Positions 1 to 11,658 of a DNA stretch of 64,000 nt are shown piece by piece. The number at the start of each line of letters is the position of its first letter. Position 1 is the stretch's first letter. Both the position numbers and the translations under genes were made by a program. The notes under the pieces are model-generated. The model saw only the letters and a list, made by a program, of their open reading frames with translations, had not been told where the DNA came from and ran no database searches. The stretch comes from Enterobacteriaceae bacterium RIT693 (lineage in GTDB: Bacteria > Pseudomonadota > Gammaproteobacteria > Enterobacterales > Enterobacteriaceae), in contig WJYK01000005.1 in NCBI GenBank assembly GCA_009668225.1, forward strand, positions 124,001 through 188,000, written 5' to 3'.

Positions 1-2
1 TA

Positions 3-575
3 AATCCAAGTTACCTCCCGCCGCAGGTGCTCCAGCGGATGGTTCGCTACCGTGGGCCCTGGTCGGCCATGCGTGCGGCAAATCAAAGACTGCTGCTGGA
101 GACGGCGCCGAAAGGATTTTCCCCAAACTGGGCTGAATGGACTGAAGGCAAAGGCTGGCAGTTTACGGCAGAGGATGTCCGCCACGGCAGCTATGACGCG
201 ATACGCGTTTACCTGTGGGTTGGCATGATGGCCGACAGCGATCCGCAGAAAGCTCGGCTGCTGAAGGCATTCCAGCCGATGGCCGATATGACGCTTAAAC
301 AAGGTTTGCCGCCGGAAAAAGTCGATGTGCAAACCGGAAGTGTTCAGGGTAACGGGCCGGTGGGATTCTTCGCCGCCATGCTGCCCTTTTTACAGGATAG
401 CGAAGCACGGGAAGTGCTGCGCCAGCGGGTTGAGCAGAATTTCCCCCAGGCTGACGCCTATTACAGCTATGTTTTAACGCTATTTGGTCAGGGATGGGAT
501 CAAAAACGTTTTCGCTTCAATTCTCTTGGTGAATTAATCCCGAGCTGGGGTCAGGTATGCGCAAGTTCTCATTAA
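3..575 (+). CDS. bcsZ: BcsZ endoglucanase, C-terminal part (gene enters from left edge)
   Basis: This is the 3' end of the periplasmic GH8 endo-beta-1,4-glucanase of the bacterial cellulose synthase operon, which trims nascent cellulose in the periplasm. The open frame runs from the window edge with no start codon of its own. It includes the family-typical stretch with NPSYLPPQ, then [15 protein letters not shown], and the (alpha/alpha)6-barrel C-terminus. The catalytic acid lies upstream, outside the window. The gene overlaps the bcsC start by 19 bp, so the two are translated from one message. The in-frame GTG at 27 is an internal codon, not a start. Confidence 0.93.
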   Translation, partial: NPSYLPPQVLQRMVRYRGPWSAMRAANQRLLLETAPKGFSPNWAEWTEGKGWQFTAEDVRHGSYDAIRVYLWVGMMADSDPQKARLLKAFQPMADMTLKQGLPPEKVDVQTGSVQGNGPVGFFAAMLPFLQDSEAREVLRQRVEQNFPQADAYYSYVLTLFGQGWDQKRFRFNSLGELIPSWGQVCASSH

Positions 576-3500
576 GTTTAGTCACTCTCTCATTGGGTAT
601 GGCGCTGATGCCAATGGCTCAGGCCGCCTTGACGCCTCAACAGCAGCTGCTTGATCAGGTGAGGATGGGGGAGGCCAGCAAGCGTGAAGATATCGTGCGC
701 CAGTCGCTCTCCCGGCTGGAGCTGATGGCGCCCGACGATCCGGATGTTATCTCTGCCCGGATGCGCTATCTGCTACGCCAGGGTGACAATGCCGGGGCGA
801 AAAAGCAGCTAGACCGACTGGCAAAACTTGCTCCAGGCTCTGATGAATATAAACAGTCGCAGGCTACCATGATGCTGACCAGCGCAGACGGCCGTCAGCA
901 GCTGCAGCAGGCTCGGCTGTTGGCGACCAGCGGGCACACCGAGCAGGCAATTGCCGCCTATGAAAAAATGTTCAATGGCAACCCGCCTGAGGGCGAGCTG
1001 GCGGTTGAATATTGGATGCTCATGACGAAGCGTCCTGCCAGTACGAACCTGGCGATTGATAAGCTAAAAGCGCTTAATGCCGCTGCTCCAGGGAACGGCG
1101 AGCTGCGCGGAAACCTGGCGCGCCTGATGTTTGCCAACGGCCGCAGCGCTGAGGCGTACCAGGTCCTACAGCAAATGGCGAAGTCAAACAGCAGCCGGGA
1201 AGATGCCGCTGCGCTTTGGTATTCCCAAATTAACAGCTTACCTACAGGCCCGCAAAGCGTTGCCGCTTTGCAGACGTTTCTCGGCATATTTACCGAGGGC
1301 GATACGGTTGCCAGCGCGCGCGATCGCCTCGCACAGCAGCAAAAACAGTTGGCCGATCCGGCTTTCCTCGCGCGAGCTAAAGGCTTAGAGGATGTTGGCG
1401 GCGGGCGCGGAAATCAGGCGATCCCACAGCTGAAAGAGGCGTTAAGCGCGAAGCAAAACGACAGCGAAGTGGTGGGCGCGCTGGGGCAGGCTTATTCCCA
1501 GCAGGGGAAACGTGCCCTCGCAATACAGCAGTTCGAGAAAGCGATTCAGATGGATCCTGAAAGCGATAACCGTGGAAAGTGGGACAGTTTATTAAAAACC
1601 AACCGCTACTGGCTGCTGATTGAACAAGGCGATGCCCAGCTAAAAGCCAATAACCCTGATGCCGCGCGGCAGAAGTACCAGCAGGCGCAGACGATTGATA
1701 ATACCGACAGCTATGCGGTGCTGGGCTTTGGTGATGTTGCCGTCGCCAAAAAAGACGACGCCAGCGCCGAGCGCTATTACCAGCAGGCCCTGCGAATGGA
1801 TCGCGGTAACAGCAACGCAATTCGCGGGCTGGCGAACGTTTATCGCCGCCAGTCGCCGGAGCGTGCAACGGCCTACATTCAAAGCCTTTCCACTAGCCAG
1901 CGCAAAAGCATTGATGATATTGAACGTAGCCTGACGGGTGAACGCCTGGAGCAGCAGGCTACCGCGCTGGAAAGCCAGGGGCAGTGGGCAAAAGCGGCAG
2001 AGATCCAGCGCCAGCGTCTTAAGCTTGATCCCGACAGCGTGTGGATAACCTATCGCTTGTCTAACGATCTCTACGCCGCCGGGAAGCACAGCGAGGCAGA
2101 CAGCCTGATGCGCGGTCTTGCTCAACGTAAGCCCGGCGATGCGGAACAGGTCTTTGCTTACGGTCTTTATCTTTCGGGCAATAACCAGGATGCGGCGGCG
2201 CTAAGCCACCTCAACACGCTGCCAAAAGCGCAGTGGAACGACAATATTCGCGAGCTTGCCGATCGGCTGCAGTTCAACGAAGTGATGCAAACGGCTAATC
2301 GACTGCGTGACGGCGGGAAAGAAAAAGATGCGATTGCGCTACTCCAGCAGCAGACGCCGTCCGATCGCATTGATTTGACGCTGGCTGACTGGGCCGCCGA
2401 GCGCGGTGACCGCACAGCGGCTAAAAATCAGTATCAGAAAGTCCTGCAGCGCTCGCCGAATAACGAAGACGCGCTGTTAGGCTTAACCGAGGTGCTGATC
2501 GCCGAAGGCAATAAACCGCAGGCTCGTGACCTGCTGGCTAAGCTGCAGACATCCCCGGAGGGCGTTGCCCCGTCGATCAATACTCAGCGCCGCGTCGCAA
2601 ATGCCTGGGCCGCACTGGGTGATAACGAAAAAGCCGCGCAAACCTATGCCCCGATTCTTATCGCGGCGAAAAGCCAGCCGCCGTCCATGGACAGTGCGCT
2701 GGTGATGCGTGATGCTGCGCGCTTCCAGGCCACAAACGGTCAGCCACAGCAGGCGCTGGAGACCTATAAAGATGCAATGGTCTCCTCCGGCATTACTCAG
2801 AAACGTCCAGCGGATAACGATACCTTCACCCGCCTTACCCGCAACGATGAAAAAGACGACTGGCTGAAGCGCGGGGTGCGTAGCGACGCCGCCGATCTTT
2901 ACCGTCAGCAGGACGTGAACGTGACGCTCGACCATGAATACTGGGGCTCCAGCGGTACGCCGGGTTACTCCGATCTAAAAGCACACACCACGATGCTGGA
3001 AGTGGATGCGCCGCTCAGCGACGGGCGCATGTGGTTCCGCACCGATATGGTCAATATGGACGTTGGGTCGTTCAAAGATAACGGCTCGGGCTACAACGAG
3101 CGTTGGGGCACCTGCGCGGAACATAACTGCTTTGGCAGCACCAAACAGCACGCCAACGGCGCAAGCCTGGCGGTTGGCTGGAAAAATGACACCTGGCAGA
3201 CGGATATTGGTACCACGCCGCTGGGCTTTGACGTCGTGGACGTTGTCGGCGGCGTTAGCTACAGCAACGACCTCGGGCCGATTGGCTACACCGTCAATGC
3301 ACACCGACGCCCAATCTCCAGCTCTCTGCTCTCCTTCGGCGGACAGCGGGATCCGAATACCAACACCGTGTGGGGCGGCGTTCGTGCAACCGGCGGTGGC
3401 GTTAGCCTGAGCTACGACAAAGGTGAGGCTAACGGCGTTTGGTCTAGCCTGAGCGCAGACTCGCTTACCGGTAAAAACGTTGCCGATAACTGGCGCGTGC

Positions 3501-4054
3501 GCTGGATGACCGGCTACTACTACAAGCTGATTAACGAGAATAATCAGCGGCTGACCGTGGGTCTCACCAATATGGTCTGGCACTATGAAAAAGACCTTAG
3601 CGACTACTTCCTCGGCCAGGGCGGTTATTACAGCCCGCAGAAATACGTGTCGTTTGCCGTGCCGGTGACCTGGCGTAAACGTACCGAGAACTGGTCATGG
3701 GAACTGGGCGCTTCCGGCTCCTGGTCGTATTCTCACAGCAATGCGGGCATGCGCTACCCGCTGCGCAACCTTGTGCCAAACAACACTAACGACTATCCGG
3801 ACGATCCAAATGGTTATCCGGACCGTAACGATCCATTCTCAGCCAGCAGCAGTAACGGTTTCGGTTATACGGCCAGGGCGCTGGTGGAGCGCCGTATCAG
3901 CGCGCACTGGTCAATTGGCGCGGGGATTGATATTCAGCAGGCCAAGGACTACACCCCAAGCCACGCGCTGATTTTCGTTCGCTACTCGATGGCGGGCTGG
4001 CAGGGCGATATGGATATGCCGCCTCAGCCGCTGGTGCCTTACGCGGACTTCTGA
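557..4054 (+). CDS. bcsC: BcsC cellulose synthase outer-membrane subunit
   Basis: This 1165-residue protein exports cellulose across the outer membrane. Residues 1-23 are a signal peptide ending MAQA. Residues ~25-780 are tandem TPR-type helical repeats rich in alanine and glutamine (for example [20 protein letters not shown]). Residues ~800-1165 form the BcsC C-terminal beta-barrel with alternating aromatic strands, ending LVPYADF. Length is close to the E. coli protein (about 1157). The start overlaps bcsZ, giving the usual bcsABZC order. It appears intact. Barrel and periplasmic scaffold roles are known for the family; nothing here suggests inactivation. Confidence 0.96.
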   Translation: MRKFSLSLVTLSLGMALMPMAQAALTPQQQLLDQVRMGEASKREDIVRQSLSRLELMAPDDPDVISARMRYLLRQGDNAGAKKQLDRLAKLAPGSDEYKQSQATMMLTSADGRQQLQQARLLATSGHTEQAIAAYEKMFNGNPPEGELAVEYWMLMTKRPASTNLAIDKLKALNAAAPGNGELRGNLARLMFANGRSAEAYQVLQQMAKSNSSREDAAALWYSQINSLPTGPQSVAALQTFLGIFTEGDTVASARDRLAQQQKQLADPAFLARAKGLEDVGGGRGNQAIPQLKEALSAKQNDSEVVGALGQAYSQQGKRALAIQQFEKAIQMDPESDNRGKWDSLLKTNRYWLLIEQGDAQLKANNPDAARQKYQQAQTIDNTDSYAVLGFGDVAVAKKDDASAERYYQQALRMDRGNSNAIRGLANVYRRQSPERATAYIQSLSTSQRKSIDDIERSLTGERLEQQATALESQGQWAKAAEIQRQRLKLDPDSVWITYRLSNDLYAAGKHSEADSLMRGLAQRKPGDAEQVFAYGLYLSGNNQDAAALSHLNTLPKAQWNDNIRELADRLQFNEVMQTANRLRDGGKEKDAIALLQQQTPSDRIDLTLADWAAERGDRTAAKNQYQKVLQRSPNNEDALLGLTEVLIAEGNKPQARDLLAKLQTSPEGVAPSINTQRRVANAWAALGDNEKAAQTYAPILIAAKSQPPSMDSALVMRDAARFQATNGQPQQALETYKDAMVSSGITQKRPADNDTFTRLTRNDEKDDWLKRGVRSDAADLYRQQDVNVTLDHEYWGSSGTPGYSDLKAHTTMLEVDAPLSDGRMWFRTDMVNMDVGSFKDNGSGYNERWGTCAEHNCFGSTKQHANGASLAVGWKNDTWQTDIGTTPLGFDVVDVVGGVSYSNDLGPIGYTVNAHRRPISSSLLSFGGQRDPNTNTVWGGVRATGGGVSLSYDKGEANGVWSSLSADSLTGKNVADNWRVRWMTGYYYKLINENNQRLTVGLTNMVWHYEKDLSDYFLGQGGYYSPQKYVSFAVPVTWRKRTENWSWELGASGSWSYSHSNAGMRYPLRNLVPNNTNDYPDDPNGYPDRNDPFSASSSNGFGYTARALVERRISAHWSIGAGIDIQQAKDYTPSHALIFVRYSMAGWQGDMDMPPQPLVPYADF

Positions 4055-4072
4055 TCGGGCGCAATCTAAGAC

Positions 4073-4090
4073 GGCGGGTTAGCCCGCCTT
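4073..4090 (+). terminator. Hairpin after bcsC
   Basis: GGCGGG and CCCGCC form a stem around a four-base TTAG loop, 18 bp after the bcsC stop. It is followed only by a short TTCT run, so termination would be weak. It probably marks the end of the bcs message. Confidence 0.5.
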
Positions 4091-4163
4091 CTGCGGCATT
4101 TGAGCCTGGATCCGACGCGATTTTATCCAAATAAGCAGAATTACCCGATTATCCTGGACCGAG

Positions 4164-4192
4164 GATTAAAAACTGTGGCAATGCAGTATACT
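4164..4192 (+). promoter_or_regulatory. Possible sigma-70 promoter of pdeK
   Basis: A TATACT hexamer at 4187-4192 is a good -10 element. The candidate -35 (GATTAA or ATTAAA near 4164) is poor. It lies 65 bp upstream of the preferred pdeK start, after the bcsC hairpin, consistent with pdeK having its own transcript. This rests on motif likeness only. Confidence 0.35.
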
Positions 4193-4256
4193 CTGCGGGC
4201 ATAAGAATATCCTGATGCCGGGCGTGGCGCGGGTTAAGCAAAAGCGGAGAGTCAGC

Positions 4257-6242
4257 TTGCGAGTCAGTCGTTCCCTAACGATAAAACAGATGGCTATGGT
4301 GTCAGCCGTGGCCCTGGTATTTATTTTCATTTTTATCGTCATTCAGCTGTTCCATTTTGTACAGCAAAGCCGCTACGACACCGCCACGCAAATGGAGAAA
4401 ATCGCCCACTCGGTACGCCTTCCGCTGTCCGAGGCAATCCTGCGCGCCGATATTCCTCAGGCCGAAGCCATTCTTCACCAGATTCAACCTTCCGGCATCA
4501 TCAGCCGTGCGGATGTTGTGTTGCCTAATCAGTTTCAGGCGCTGCGGCTTAGCTTTAAGCCGGAACATCAGATCCCGATGCTGATCGCCCGCGTGTTCGA
4601 GCTGCCGGTGCAGATTTCCCTTCCTCTTTATTCGCTGGAGCGCCCGGCTAACCCGCAGCCGCTGGCTTATCTCGTACTGCAGGCTGACTCATGGCGCATG
4701 TATCGCATTATCGTCAGCACGATTTCTACGCTGCTAACCACCTATCTGCTGCTGGCGCTGATTCTGACCGTCGCGATCAGCTGGTGTATTAACCGGCTGG
4801 TGGTACACCCCATTCGTAAAATTAGCCGTGAACTTGATGGCCTTAACCCCCAGCAGGCGGGTGAGCACCAGCTATCGCTGCCGCCGCTGCATCATGACGA
4901 TGAGATTGGCATGCTGGTACGCAGCTATAACCGCAATCAGCAGGTCGCGCTGCGTCTTCAGGAGCAGATGAACACGCTGGGTACCCACAACCCGGTGACC
5001 GAGCTGCCAAATAAAGCGCTGCTGCTGGCGCTGATTGAGCAGATGGTGGTGAACGAGAAGCACGGCGCGTTGATGCTTATCGGCAGTGAAACCCTGCAGG
5101 ATGCCGCGGGCGTCCTGAATGAAGAGCAGCGGGAGATGCTGCTGTTGACGCTGGTGGAAAAAATCAAAGCCGTTCTGCCCGCCAACAGAGTGCTCGCTCA
5201 GCTCAGCCAGAATGATTTTGGGCTGCTGCTCTACGGCGTAAGCGACCCGTGGTATGCCATGACGCTGGCCCAGCAAATCATGGAAACGCTCAATGCCCGT
5301 TTACCGGTTCAGGCGCTTCAACTGAAACCGACCGCCAGCATCGGCATCGCAATGTTTAAAGTCGGCCTCAGTGCTGAGCAACTCTACCGTCGTGCGGCGT
5401 CGGCCACGCTTTCCGCTCGCCGCTACGGTAAAAACCAGATTCAGTTTTTCGATCCCGAGCAGATGGAGAAAGCGCAGCGCCGTCTGACCGAAGAACACGA
5501 TATTTTAAGCGGGCTGGAAAAACACCATTTTGCCGTCTGGCTACAGCCGCAGGTGGATATGCGCGATGGCAGCGTGGTCAGCGCTGAAGTTCTGCTACGC
5601 CAGCGCCAGCCTGACGGTAGCTGGAGCCTGCCGGAAGGGCTGATAGAGCGTATTGAGGCCTGCGGGTTGATGATAACCGTCGGCAGTTGGATCCTCGAAG
5701 AGTCCTGCCGTACGCTGTCTGCCTGGCAGAGCCGGGGCATTATGTTGCCGTTGTGTGTGAATCTCTCAGCCTTGCAACTCCTGCATGAAGCCATGGTGCC
5801 GTCGTTGCTGGAGCTGCTCAGGCGCTATCGCATTCAGCCTGGCACGTTAATCCTCGAAGTGACCGAAAGCCGCCGTATTGACGACCCGGAAGCTGCGGTG
5901 AATATCCTGCGGCCGCTTCGCCAGGCTGGGGTGCGCATCGCGCTGGACGATTTTGGTATGGGTTACGCCAGCCTGCGCCATCTGCACCACATGAAAGCGC
6001 TGCCGATTGACGTGCTGAAGATAGACAAAAGCTTCGTGGAAGGGCTGCCGGAAGACAACGCGATGGTCGGGGTGATCATCGCGATGGCCAAAGCGCTGGA
6101 CCTGAAAGTGGTGGCCGAGGGCGTAGAGCAAGAGGCACAGCGCGAGTGGCTGGTGGCACACGGCGTTATCTACGCGCAGGGCTTCTTGTTTGCGAAAGCC
6201 TGTTCCCTGGATCGGTTTGAAAGTGAATTCCTTGCTACCTGA
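4257..6242 (+). CDS. pdeK: Cyclic-di-GMP phosphodiesterase PdeK (YhjK/HmsP type), degenerate GGDEF plus EAL
   Basis: This inner-membrane c-di-GMP phosphodiesterase sits beside the cellulose operon. From the TTG at 4257 it is 661 aa. Residues ~12-32 and ~155-180 are membrane helices around a periplasmic sensor, followed by a HAMP-like linker. The diguanylate-cyclase domain is degenerate, with SQNDF where GGDEF is expected. The C-terminal EAL domain keeps its metal and catalytic residues: AEVLLR (EVL variant), NLSALQ, EVTES, DDFGMGY, KIDKSF, AEGVE. It is therefore likely an active hydrolase. TTG at 4257 is preferred over ATG 4215 because GGAGAG precedes it and [11 protein letters not shown] matches the E. 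coli N-terminus as I recall it. Confidence 0.9.
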   Translation: MRVSRSLTIKQMAMVSAVALVFIFIFIVIQLFHFVQQSRYDTATQMEKIAHSVRLPLSEAILRADIPQAEAILHQIQPSGIISRADVVLPNQFQALRLSFKPEHQIPMLIARVFELPVQISLPLYSLERPANPQPLAYLVLQADSWRMYRIIVSTISTLLTTYLLLALILTVAISWCINRLVVHPIRKISRELDGLNPQQAGEHQLSLPPLHHDDEIGMLVRSYNRNQQVALRLQEQMNTLGTHNPVTELPNKALLLALIEQMVVNEKHGALMLIGSETLQDAAGVLNEEQREMLLLTLVEKIKAVLPANRVLAQLSQNDFGLLLYGVSDPWYAMTLAQQIMETLNARLPVQALQLKPTASIGIAMFKVGLSAEQLYRRAASATLSARRYGKNQIQFFDPEQMEKAQRRLTEEHDILSGLEKHHFAVWLQPQVDMRDGSVVSAEVLLRQRQPDGSWSLPEGLIERIEACGLMITVGSWILEESCRTLSAWQSRGIMLPLCVNLSALQLLHEAMVPSLLELLRRYRIQPGTLILEVTESRRIDDPEAAVNILRPLRQAGVRIALDDFGMGYASLRHLHHMKALPIDVLKIDKSFVEGLPEDNAMVGVIIAMAKALDLKVVAEGVEQEAQREWLVAHGVIYAQGFLFAKACSLDRFESEFLAT

Positions 6243-6358
6243 ATGAAAAACAATAGTTACAAATGTTACGAGCTGGAACGGTTCAGTTCAAGTTTTTAAC
6301 AATCGCGTTAACAAAGTCGATCGAGGCCACTTCTGCGTTTTTTTTGGGGTGTTATGTT

Positions 6359-7710
<1,352 letters not shown>

Positions 7711-7721
7711 TCCGACCAATT

Positions 7722-7750
7722 GCCCGCAGCGACTTGCCCTTGCTGCGGGC
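7722..7750 (+). terminator. Hairpin after dctA
   Basis: GCCCGCAGC and GCTGCGGGC form a perfect 9-bp stem with an 11-base loop, 11 bp downstream of the dctA stop. There is no T-run, so it may act as a 3' stabiliser or a weak terminator. Confidence 0.55.
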
Positions 7751-7774
7751 GACTCTGCATAATTACCCCTAATA

Positions 7775-7895
7775 CCCGTCATACTTCAAACTGCAGGGGT
7801 GTTGACTGCGCTCCTGAACCCTGGTCACTTATCTGATGTAAGCTTCCCGGGATTCACGCTCTTGTCGCCTACCTGCAGCTCGAATTATTTAGGGT
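7775..7895. repeat. ERIC element (about 121 bp)
   Basis: This is an enterobacterial repetitive intergenic consensus element. It opens with CCCGTCATACTTCAAACTGC and closes with CTGCAGCTCGAATTATTTAG, imperfect terminal inverted repeats. The centre has GGTCACTTATCTGATGTAAG and a GGGATTCACGCTC segment matching the classic ERIC1/ERIC2 priming motifs. It occupies most of the dctA-yhjJ gap. ERICs are non-autonomous and can fold when transcribed. Confidence 0.9.
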
Positions 7896-8043
7896 CTTTA
7901 TTCTCTATTTTTCACTTTCTTAAGTGACGTTTTCGTAGAAATGCGGTCAAACGGATTGGTGAAACGTCACCTATGTCGGTCTGCGGACGTCGAATGCCGC
8001 GCCGATGTGCTACTTTTAACCAGGATTGTTTTTAGGGGTTCAC

Positions 8044-9528
8044 ATGCAGGGCACCAAGATTCGACTTTTAGCTGGCGGATTGCTGTTAGTGGCAGCCGCC
8101 GGTAATGTGCAGGCAGAAGCACTCCAGCCGGACCCGGCCTGGCAACAGGGAACGCTTTCTAACGGCTTCCAGTGGCAGGTTTTATCCACTCCCCAGCGGC
8201 CAAGCGATCGCGTAGAAATTCGCCTGATGGTGAATACCGGTTCGCTAACCGAAACCGCCCAACAAAGCGGTTACAGCCACTTTTTACCGCGTATGGTGTT
8301 GACGCAGGCCGGCGGCCTGCAGACAAGCCAGGCGCGTTCTTTATGGCATCAAAGCAGCGATCCGGAGCGTCCACTTCCTCCGGCAATCGCCTCTTATGAT
8401 TTCACGCTGTTTAATCTCAGCCTGCCAAATAACCGCAATGATTTATTGAAAGAAGCGCTGGCGTTTTTGGCGACCAACACCGGGTCGCTGGACGTGACCT
8501 CTGGAACGGTTACCGCTGCGCTGCACGCGCCGGATATGGTGGCCACCTGGCCGATGAACACCAAAGACAGCTGGTGGCGTTATCGTCTGAAAGGCTCCAC
8601 GCTGCTGGGCCATGACCCGGCGGAGAATCTTAAACGCCCGGTCGATGCCGCGCAGCTGAAAGCGTTTTACGACAAGTGGTATACCCCGGACGCCATGACC
8701 CTTATCGTGGTCGGCAACGTTGATAGCCGTAACGTGGCGGAGCAAATCAATAAAACCTTCGGCGAACTAAAAGGCAAGCGTGAAACGCCCGCGCCGATGC
8801 CAACGCTTTCACCCTTGAAGCCTGAGCCGGTAAGCCTGATGACCGACAGCGTGCATCAGGATAGGCTTTCACTGATGTGGGATAACACGTGGCAGCCTAT
8901 CCGTGAATCAGCCGCATTGCTGCGCTACTGGCGCGCTGACCTGGCCCGCGAGGCGCTGTTCTGGAATGTTCAGCAAAATCTAAGCAAAAGCAGCGCCAAA
9001 GACCTGAATCTTAGCTTCGACTGCCGTGTGCTTTACCTGCGGGCCCAGTGCGGGATTAATATTGAATCGCCAAACGATAAGCTGAACGCCAGCCTGACAA
9101 GCGTGGGGCGTGAACTGCTAAGAGTGCGTGATAAAGGCTTATCCCAGGAAGAGTTTGACGCGCTGATTGCCCAGAAGAAAAATGAGCTGACGAAGCTGTT
9201 CGCCACCTACGCGCGTACCGATACTGACGTCCTGATTAGCCAGCGTATGCGTTCGCTGCAGAATCAGGTTGTTGATATTGCCCCAGAGCAGTATCAGAAG
9301 CTGCGCCAGGACTTCCTGGACAGCCTGACCGTGTCGATGCTTAACCAGGATTTACGCCAGCAGCTCTCACAGGAGATGTCACTGGTATTGTTGCAGCCTA
9401 AGGGCGAGCCTGAGTACAACATGAAGGCGCTGCAGGAGACATGGGATAAGGTTATGGTGCCGGCCGCTGTGCCGCCTGTCACTGACGACCCTAAGCAGGA
9501 TGTTTCGGACATTCCTCCTGCCTCTTAG
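8044..9528 (+). CDS. yhjJ: YhjJ, inactive M16-family (pitrilysin-like) periplasmic protein
   Basis: This 494-residue exported protein has the M16 metallopeptidase fold. Residues 1-24 form a signal peptide ending VQA. The zinc motif HxxEH is replaced by HFLPR (within GYSHFLPRM), so the glutamate base and second histidine are missing and proteolysis is unlikely. Other family parts remain, such as STLLGHDP and KWYTPDAMTLIVVGN. The ATG at 8044 is chosen because AGGGG precedes it and MQGTKIRLLAGG matches E. coli YhjJ; an in-frame start at 8026 would only add leader codons. Physiological role is unknown. It is convergent with kdgK. Confidence 0.92.
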   Translation: MQGTKIRLLAGGLLLVAAAGNVQAEALQPDPAWQQGTLSNGFQWQVLSTPQRPSDRVEIRLMVNTGSLTETAQQSGYSHFLPRMVLTQAGGLQTSQARSLWHQSSDPERPLPPAIASYDFTLFNLSLPNNRNDLLKEALAFLATNTGSLDVTSGTVTAALHAPDMVATWPMNTKDSWWRYRLKGSTLLGHDPAENLKRPVDAAQLKAFYDKWYTPDAMTLIVVGNVDSRNVAEQINKTFGELKGKRETPAPMPTLSPLKPEPVSLMTDSVHQDRLSLMWDNTWQPIRESAALLRYWRADLAREALFWNVQQNLSKSSAKDLNLSFDCRVLYLRAQCGINIESPNDKLNASLTSVGRELLRVRDKGLSQEEFDALIAQKKNELTKLFATYARTDTDVLISQRMRSLQNQVVDIAPEQYQKLRQDFLDSLTVSMLNQDLRQQLSQEMSLVLLQPKGEPEYNMKALQETWDKVMVPAAVPPVTDDPKQDVSDIPPAS

Positions 9529-9552
9529 TGCCGGAGCAGCCCCTCACGGCGA

Positions 9553-9627
9553 CCCTCTCACCATAGGGGAGAGGGGGAATTCGTGTAAAAGTTTTCTTTT
9601 CGTCCCCTCTCCCTTTCAGGGAGAGGG
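9553..9627. repeat. Paired CCCTCTC-type hairpins between yhjJ and kdgK
   Basis: There are two hairpins: CCCTCTC/GAGAGGG at 9553-9575 and CCCTCTCCC/GGGAGAGGG at 9605-9627, the latter followed by TTAGGGTGAGGGTCAA. Similar units occur at 13.8 kb and 19.0 kb, each between convergent genes. They probably serve as bidirectional terminators or transcript-end stabilisers. Confidence 0.7.
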
Positions 9628-9644
9628 TTAGGGTGAGGGTCAAC

Positions 9645-10577
9645 TTATTTGGGCATTGCTTCCAGCGGGATAATCGCCCCGCGATACTGAATCACCGTTC
9701 CTGCCGTCAGATGGCCGCGTTTCGCGGCCTCTTCTGTCGTTCCTCCGGTTAAACGTACCGCCAGATAGCCTGCGCTAAACGAATCCCCTGCTGCGGTGGT
9801 ATCCACAACTTTTTCTTTCGCCAGGCGAAGGGCGGGGACTTCGAGTACGTTTTCGCCTCTTACCGACACCAGACAAGGCTCTGCGCCCCGCTTGATCACC
9901 ACTTCTTCTACGCCTGCTGCGTGCGTCCGGCGAATCACCTCGTCTGCCGGGGCGGCGCCCCACAGCAAGTCTTCATCATCCAGCGTCAGGAAAGCGATAT
10001 CGGTAAAGACCAGCATCTGCTGATAAACGCGCTGTGTCTCGTCCCGGCTTGCCCACAGGCGTGGGCGGTAGTTGTTATCGAAAATCACCTTGCAGCCGTT
10101 GGCGCGGGCTTCTTTCAACAGCGCCATGAGTTTCGCCCGGCTGGCTTCATTGAGAATGGCGAGGCTTATCCCGCTCAGATAGAGATAGTCGAACTGCGCA
10201 AGCTCAGCACAGATAACAGATGATTGCTCACTTTCGAGCCAGAAGCGGGCCGCGGCCTCATTTCGCCAGTAGTAGAAGGTGCGTTCGCCGCTGGCGTCTG
10301 TCTCGATGTAATAAAGGCCTGGAAGGCGATGCTCCAGACGCTGAATAAGCCCGGTGTGCAGCCGCTCCTGACGCCATGTGTCCAGCATTTGCTGGCTAAA
10401 GCTGTCCTCGCCAAGGGCGGTGACGTAGTACACGGCAAGCTCACCGTCATCCACCTGGCGAGCCAGATAGACAGAGGTATTTAAGGTGTCGCCACCGAAA
10501 CCGCGATGCAGCTGGGCGCCATCCTGTGACAGTTCGATCATGCATTCGCCAATGACGGCAATTTTATGGGTAGACAT
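9645..10577 (-). CDS. kdgK: 2-dehydro-3-deoxygluconokinase KdgK
   Basis: This cytoplasmic PfkB-family sugar kinase phosphorylates 2-keto-3-deoxygluconate to KDPG, feeding the Entner-Doudoroff aldolase. It is 310 aa (E. coli 309). The N-terminal GGDTLNTSVYLARQ and the C-terminal DTTAAGDSFSAGYLA carry the sugar/ATP sites, with the catalytic Asp in AAGDSF. It stands alone, convergent with yhjJ and divergent from pdeH. In E. coli it belongs to the KdgR regulon; a candidate KdgR box lies in the shared upstream region. Confidence 0.96.
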   Translation of the reverse strand: MSTHKIAVIGECMIELSQDGAQLHRGFGGDTLNTSVYLARQVDDGELAVYYVTALGEDSFSQQMLDTWRQERLHTGLIQRLEHRLPGLYYIETDASGERTFYYWRNEAAARFWLESEQSSVICAELAQFDYLYLSGISLAILNEASRAKLMALLKEARANGCKVIFDNNYRPRLWASRDETQRVYQQMLVFTDIAFLTLDDEDLLWGAAPADEVIRRTHAAGVEEVVIKRGAEPCLVSVRGENVLEVPALRLAKEKVVDTTAAGDSFSAGYLAVRLTGGTTEEAAKRGHLTAGTVIQYRGAIIPLEAMPK

Positions 10578-10653
10578 AGGAAACCTGATGATGAAATGAA
10601 CAAAAAAACTGTTTTTTGCATTCTCCGTCCTGGTGAAAATTGAGTCAAATATT

Positions 10654-10671
10654 TTAAAACAGCGTTTCGAA
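10654..10671 (-). promoter_or_regulatory. Candidate KdgR operator upstream of kdgK
   Basis: TTAAAACAGCGTTTCGAA resembles the KdgR palindrome pattern (AAAC, three bases, GTTTC) with at least one mismatch, 77-94 bp upstream of kdgK. The assignment rests on known KdgR control of kdgK in E. coli plus motif likeness. Confidence 0.35.
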
Positions 10672-10745
10672 AATTTTTGATGTGCGCCAGGTTATTGTGA
10701 TTGTGACAAAAATCGGTGTAGTACATTTTGCTGCGAAAGCGAACA

Positions 10746-10772
10746 TAAAGTTCTCTATTGCCACGCCGATAA
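10746..10772 (+). promoter_or_regulatory. Sigma-28 (FliA) promoter of pdeH
   Basis: TAAAGTTC, an 11-bp spacer and GCCGATAA form an essentially perfect flagellar class 3 promoter about 48 bp upstream of the pdeH start. E. coli pdeH (yhjH) is a known class 3 gene, so PdeH is very likely co-produced with flagella here. Confidence 0.9.
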
Positions 10773-10819
10773 CCTTTCGACGAGCCACGTAGAGTCATCA
10801 GGTCAAACAGGATGTACAG

Positions 10820-11593
10820 ATGAAGTTGAAGCAGATTACTCACAGGCTGCATACGCTTGAGGCGAGCGTTGAAAGTTTGCAGGAACGGCGGTTTTGGCTG
10901 CAATGCCAGCGTCGTTACACTTTTCAGCCGATATATAAAACAGACGGGAAATTGATGGCAGTTGAACTGCTAACGGTGGTTACTCACCCGAGCGACGCGG
11001 AGGTACGTATTCCGCCCGATCGCTATTTCTCCTCTATTGCTGGCCGCCAGCGTCTTGACGTTGTTGAAGAGCAGCTCCGCCTGCTGGAAGCGTGGGAACA
11101 GACCTTTATCGGCCATGACATCCTGGCATCGGTAAATGTGGATGGCCCTACGCTTATTGCGATGAAACAGCATCAGCCGATCCTCGATTTGATCGCCAGG
11201 CTGCCGTGGGTGCGTTTTGAGCTGGTTGAGCATATCAACTTACCGCAGGCGGCGACCCTTGCAGGCATGCACGAGTTTGGCCCGCTGTGGCTTGATGATT
11301 TTGGAACCGGTCTCGCAAACTTTTCCGCACTGAGCGAAGTGCGCTATGACTACATCAAGGTGGCACGAGAACTTTTCATCATGCTGCGAAAAAGCGATGA
11401 AGGGCGTAATTTATTTACCATGCTGCTGCAATTGATGAACCGATATTGTAAAGGCGTTATTGTGGAAGGCATTGAAACTATTGATGAATGGCGAGATGTC
11501 CAGTCATCTCCTGCCTATGCAGCACAAGGCTATTTTCTTTCCCGTCCGGTCCCTTTCGAAAACCTTGAACATGTTCTGATTCGCTTCCCCTGA
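10820..11593 (+). CDS. pdeH: Cyclic-di-GMP phosphodiesterase PdeH (YhjH)
   Basis: This stand-alone cytosolic EAL phosphodiesterase (257 aa) keeps c-di-GMP low so that flagella rotate freely and curli/cellulose stay off. The EAL signature reads AVELLT; the other catalytic elements are present (NVDG, ELVEH, DDFGTG, YIKVARE, VEGIET), so it should be active. A sigma-28 promoter sits upstream, tying expression to the flagellar cascade. The ATG follows GGATGTACAG. It faces away from kdgK. With pdeK and the bcs genes in the same block, the region couples motility and cellulose output. Confidence 0.96.
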   Translation: MKLKQITHRLHTLEASVESLQERRFWLQCQRRYTFQPIYKTDGKLMAVELLTVVTHPSDAEVRIPPDRYFSSIAGRQRLDVVEEQLRLLEAWEQTFIGHDILASVNVDGPTLIAMKQHQPILDLIARLPWVRFELVEHINLPQAATLAGMHEFGPLWLDDFGTGLANFSALSEVRYDYIKVARELFIMLRKSDEGRNLFTMLLQLMNRYCKGVIVEGIETIDEWRDVQSSPAYAAQGYFLSRPVPFENLEHVLIRFP

Positions 11594-11658
11594 TGTCGTT
11601 TTGGTCACGCTGAACTATCTTTTAGTCAGGCAGACCGGCATCGGGAGAGGTAAGAGGG

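Noticed and set aside
7775-7895. Inverted-repeat element considered as a new MITE
   Set aside because: The ATGTAAGC and GGGATTCAC core and ends identify it as a standard ERIC element.
10538-10903. A 121-codon minus-strand frame between kdgK and pdeH
   Set aside because: It overlaps the kdgK start and the sigma-28 promoter region, and the translation has no domain-like features.
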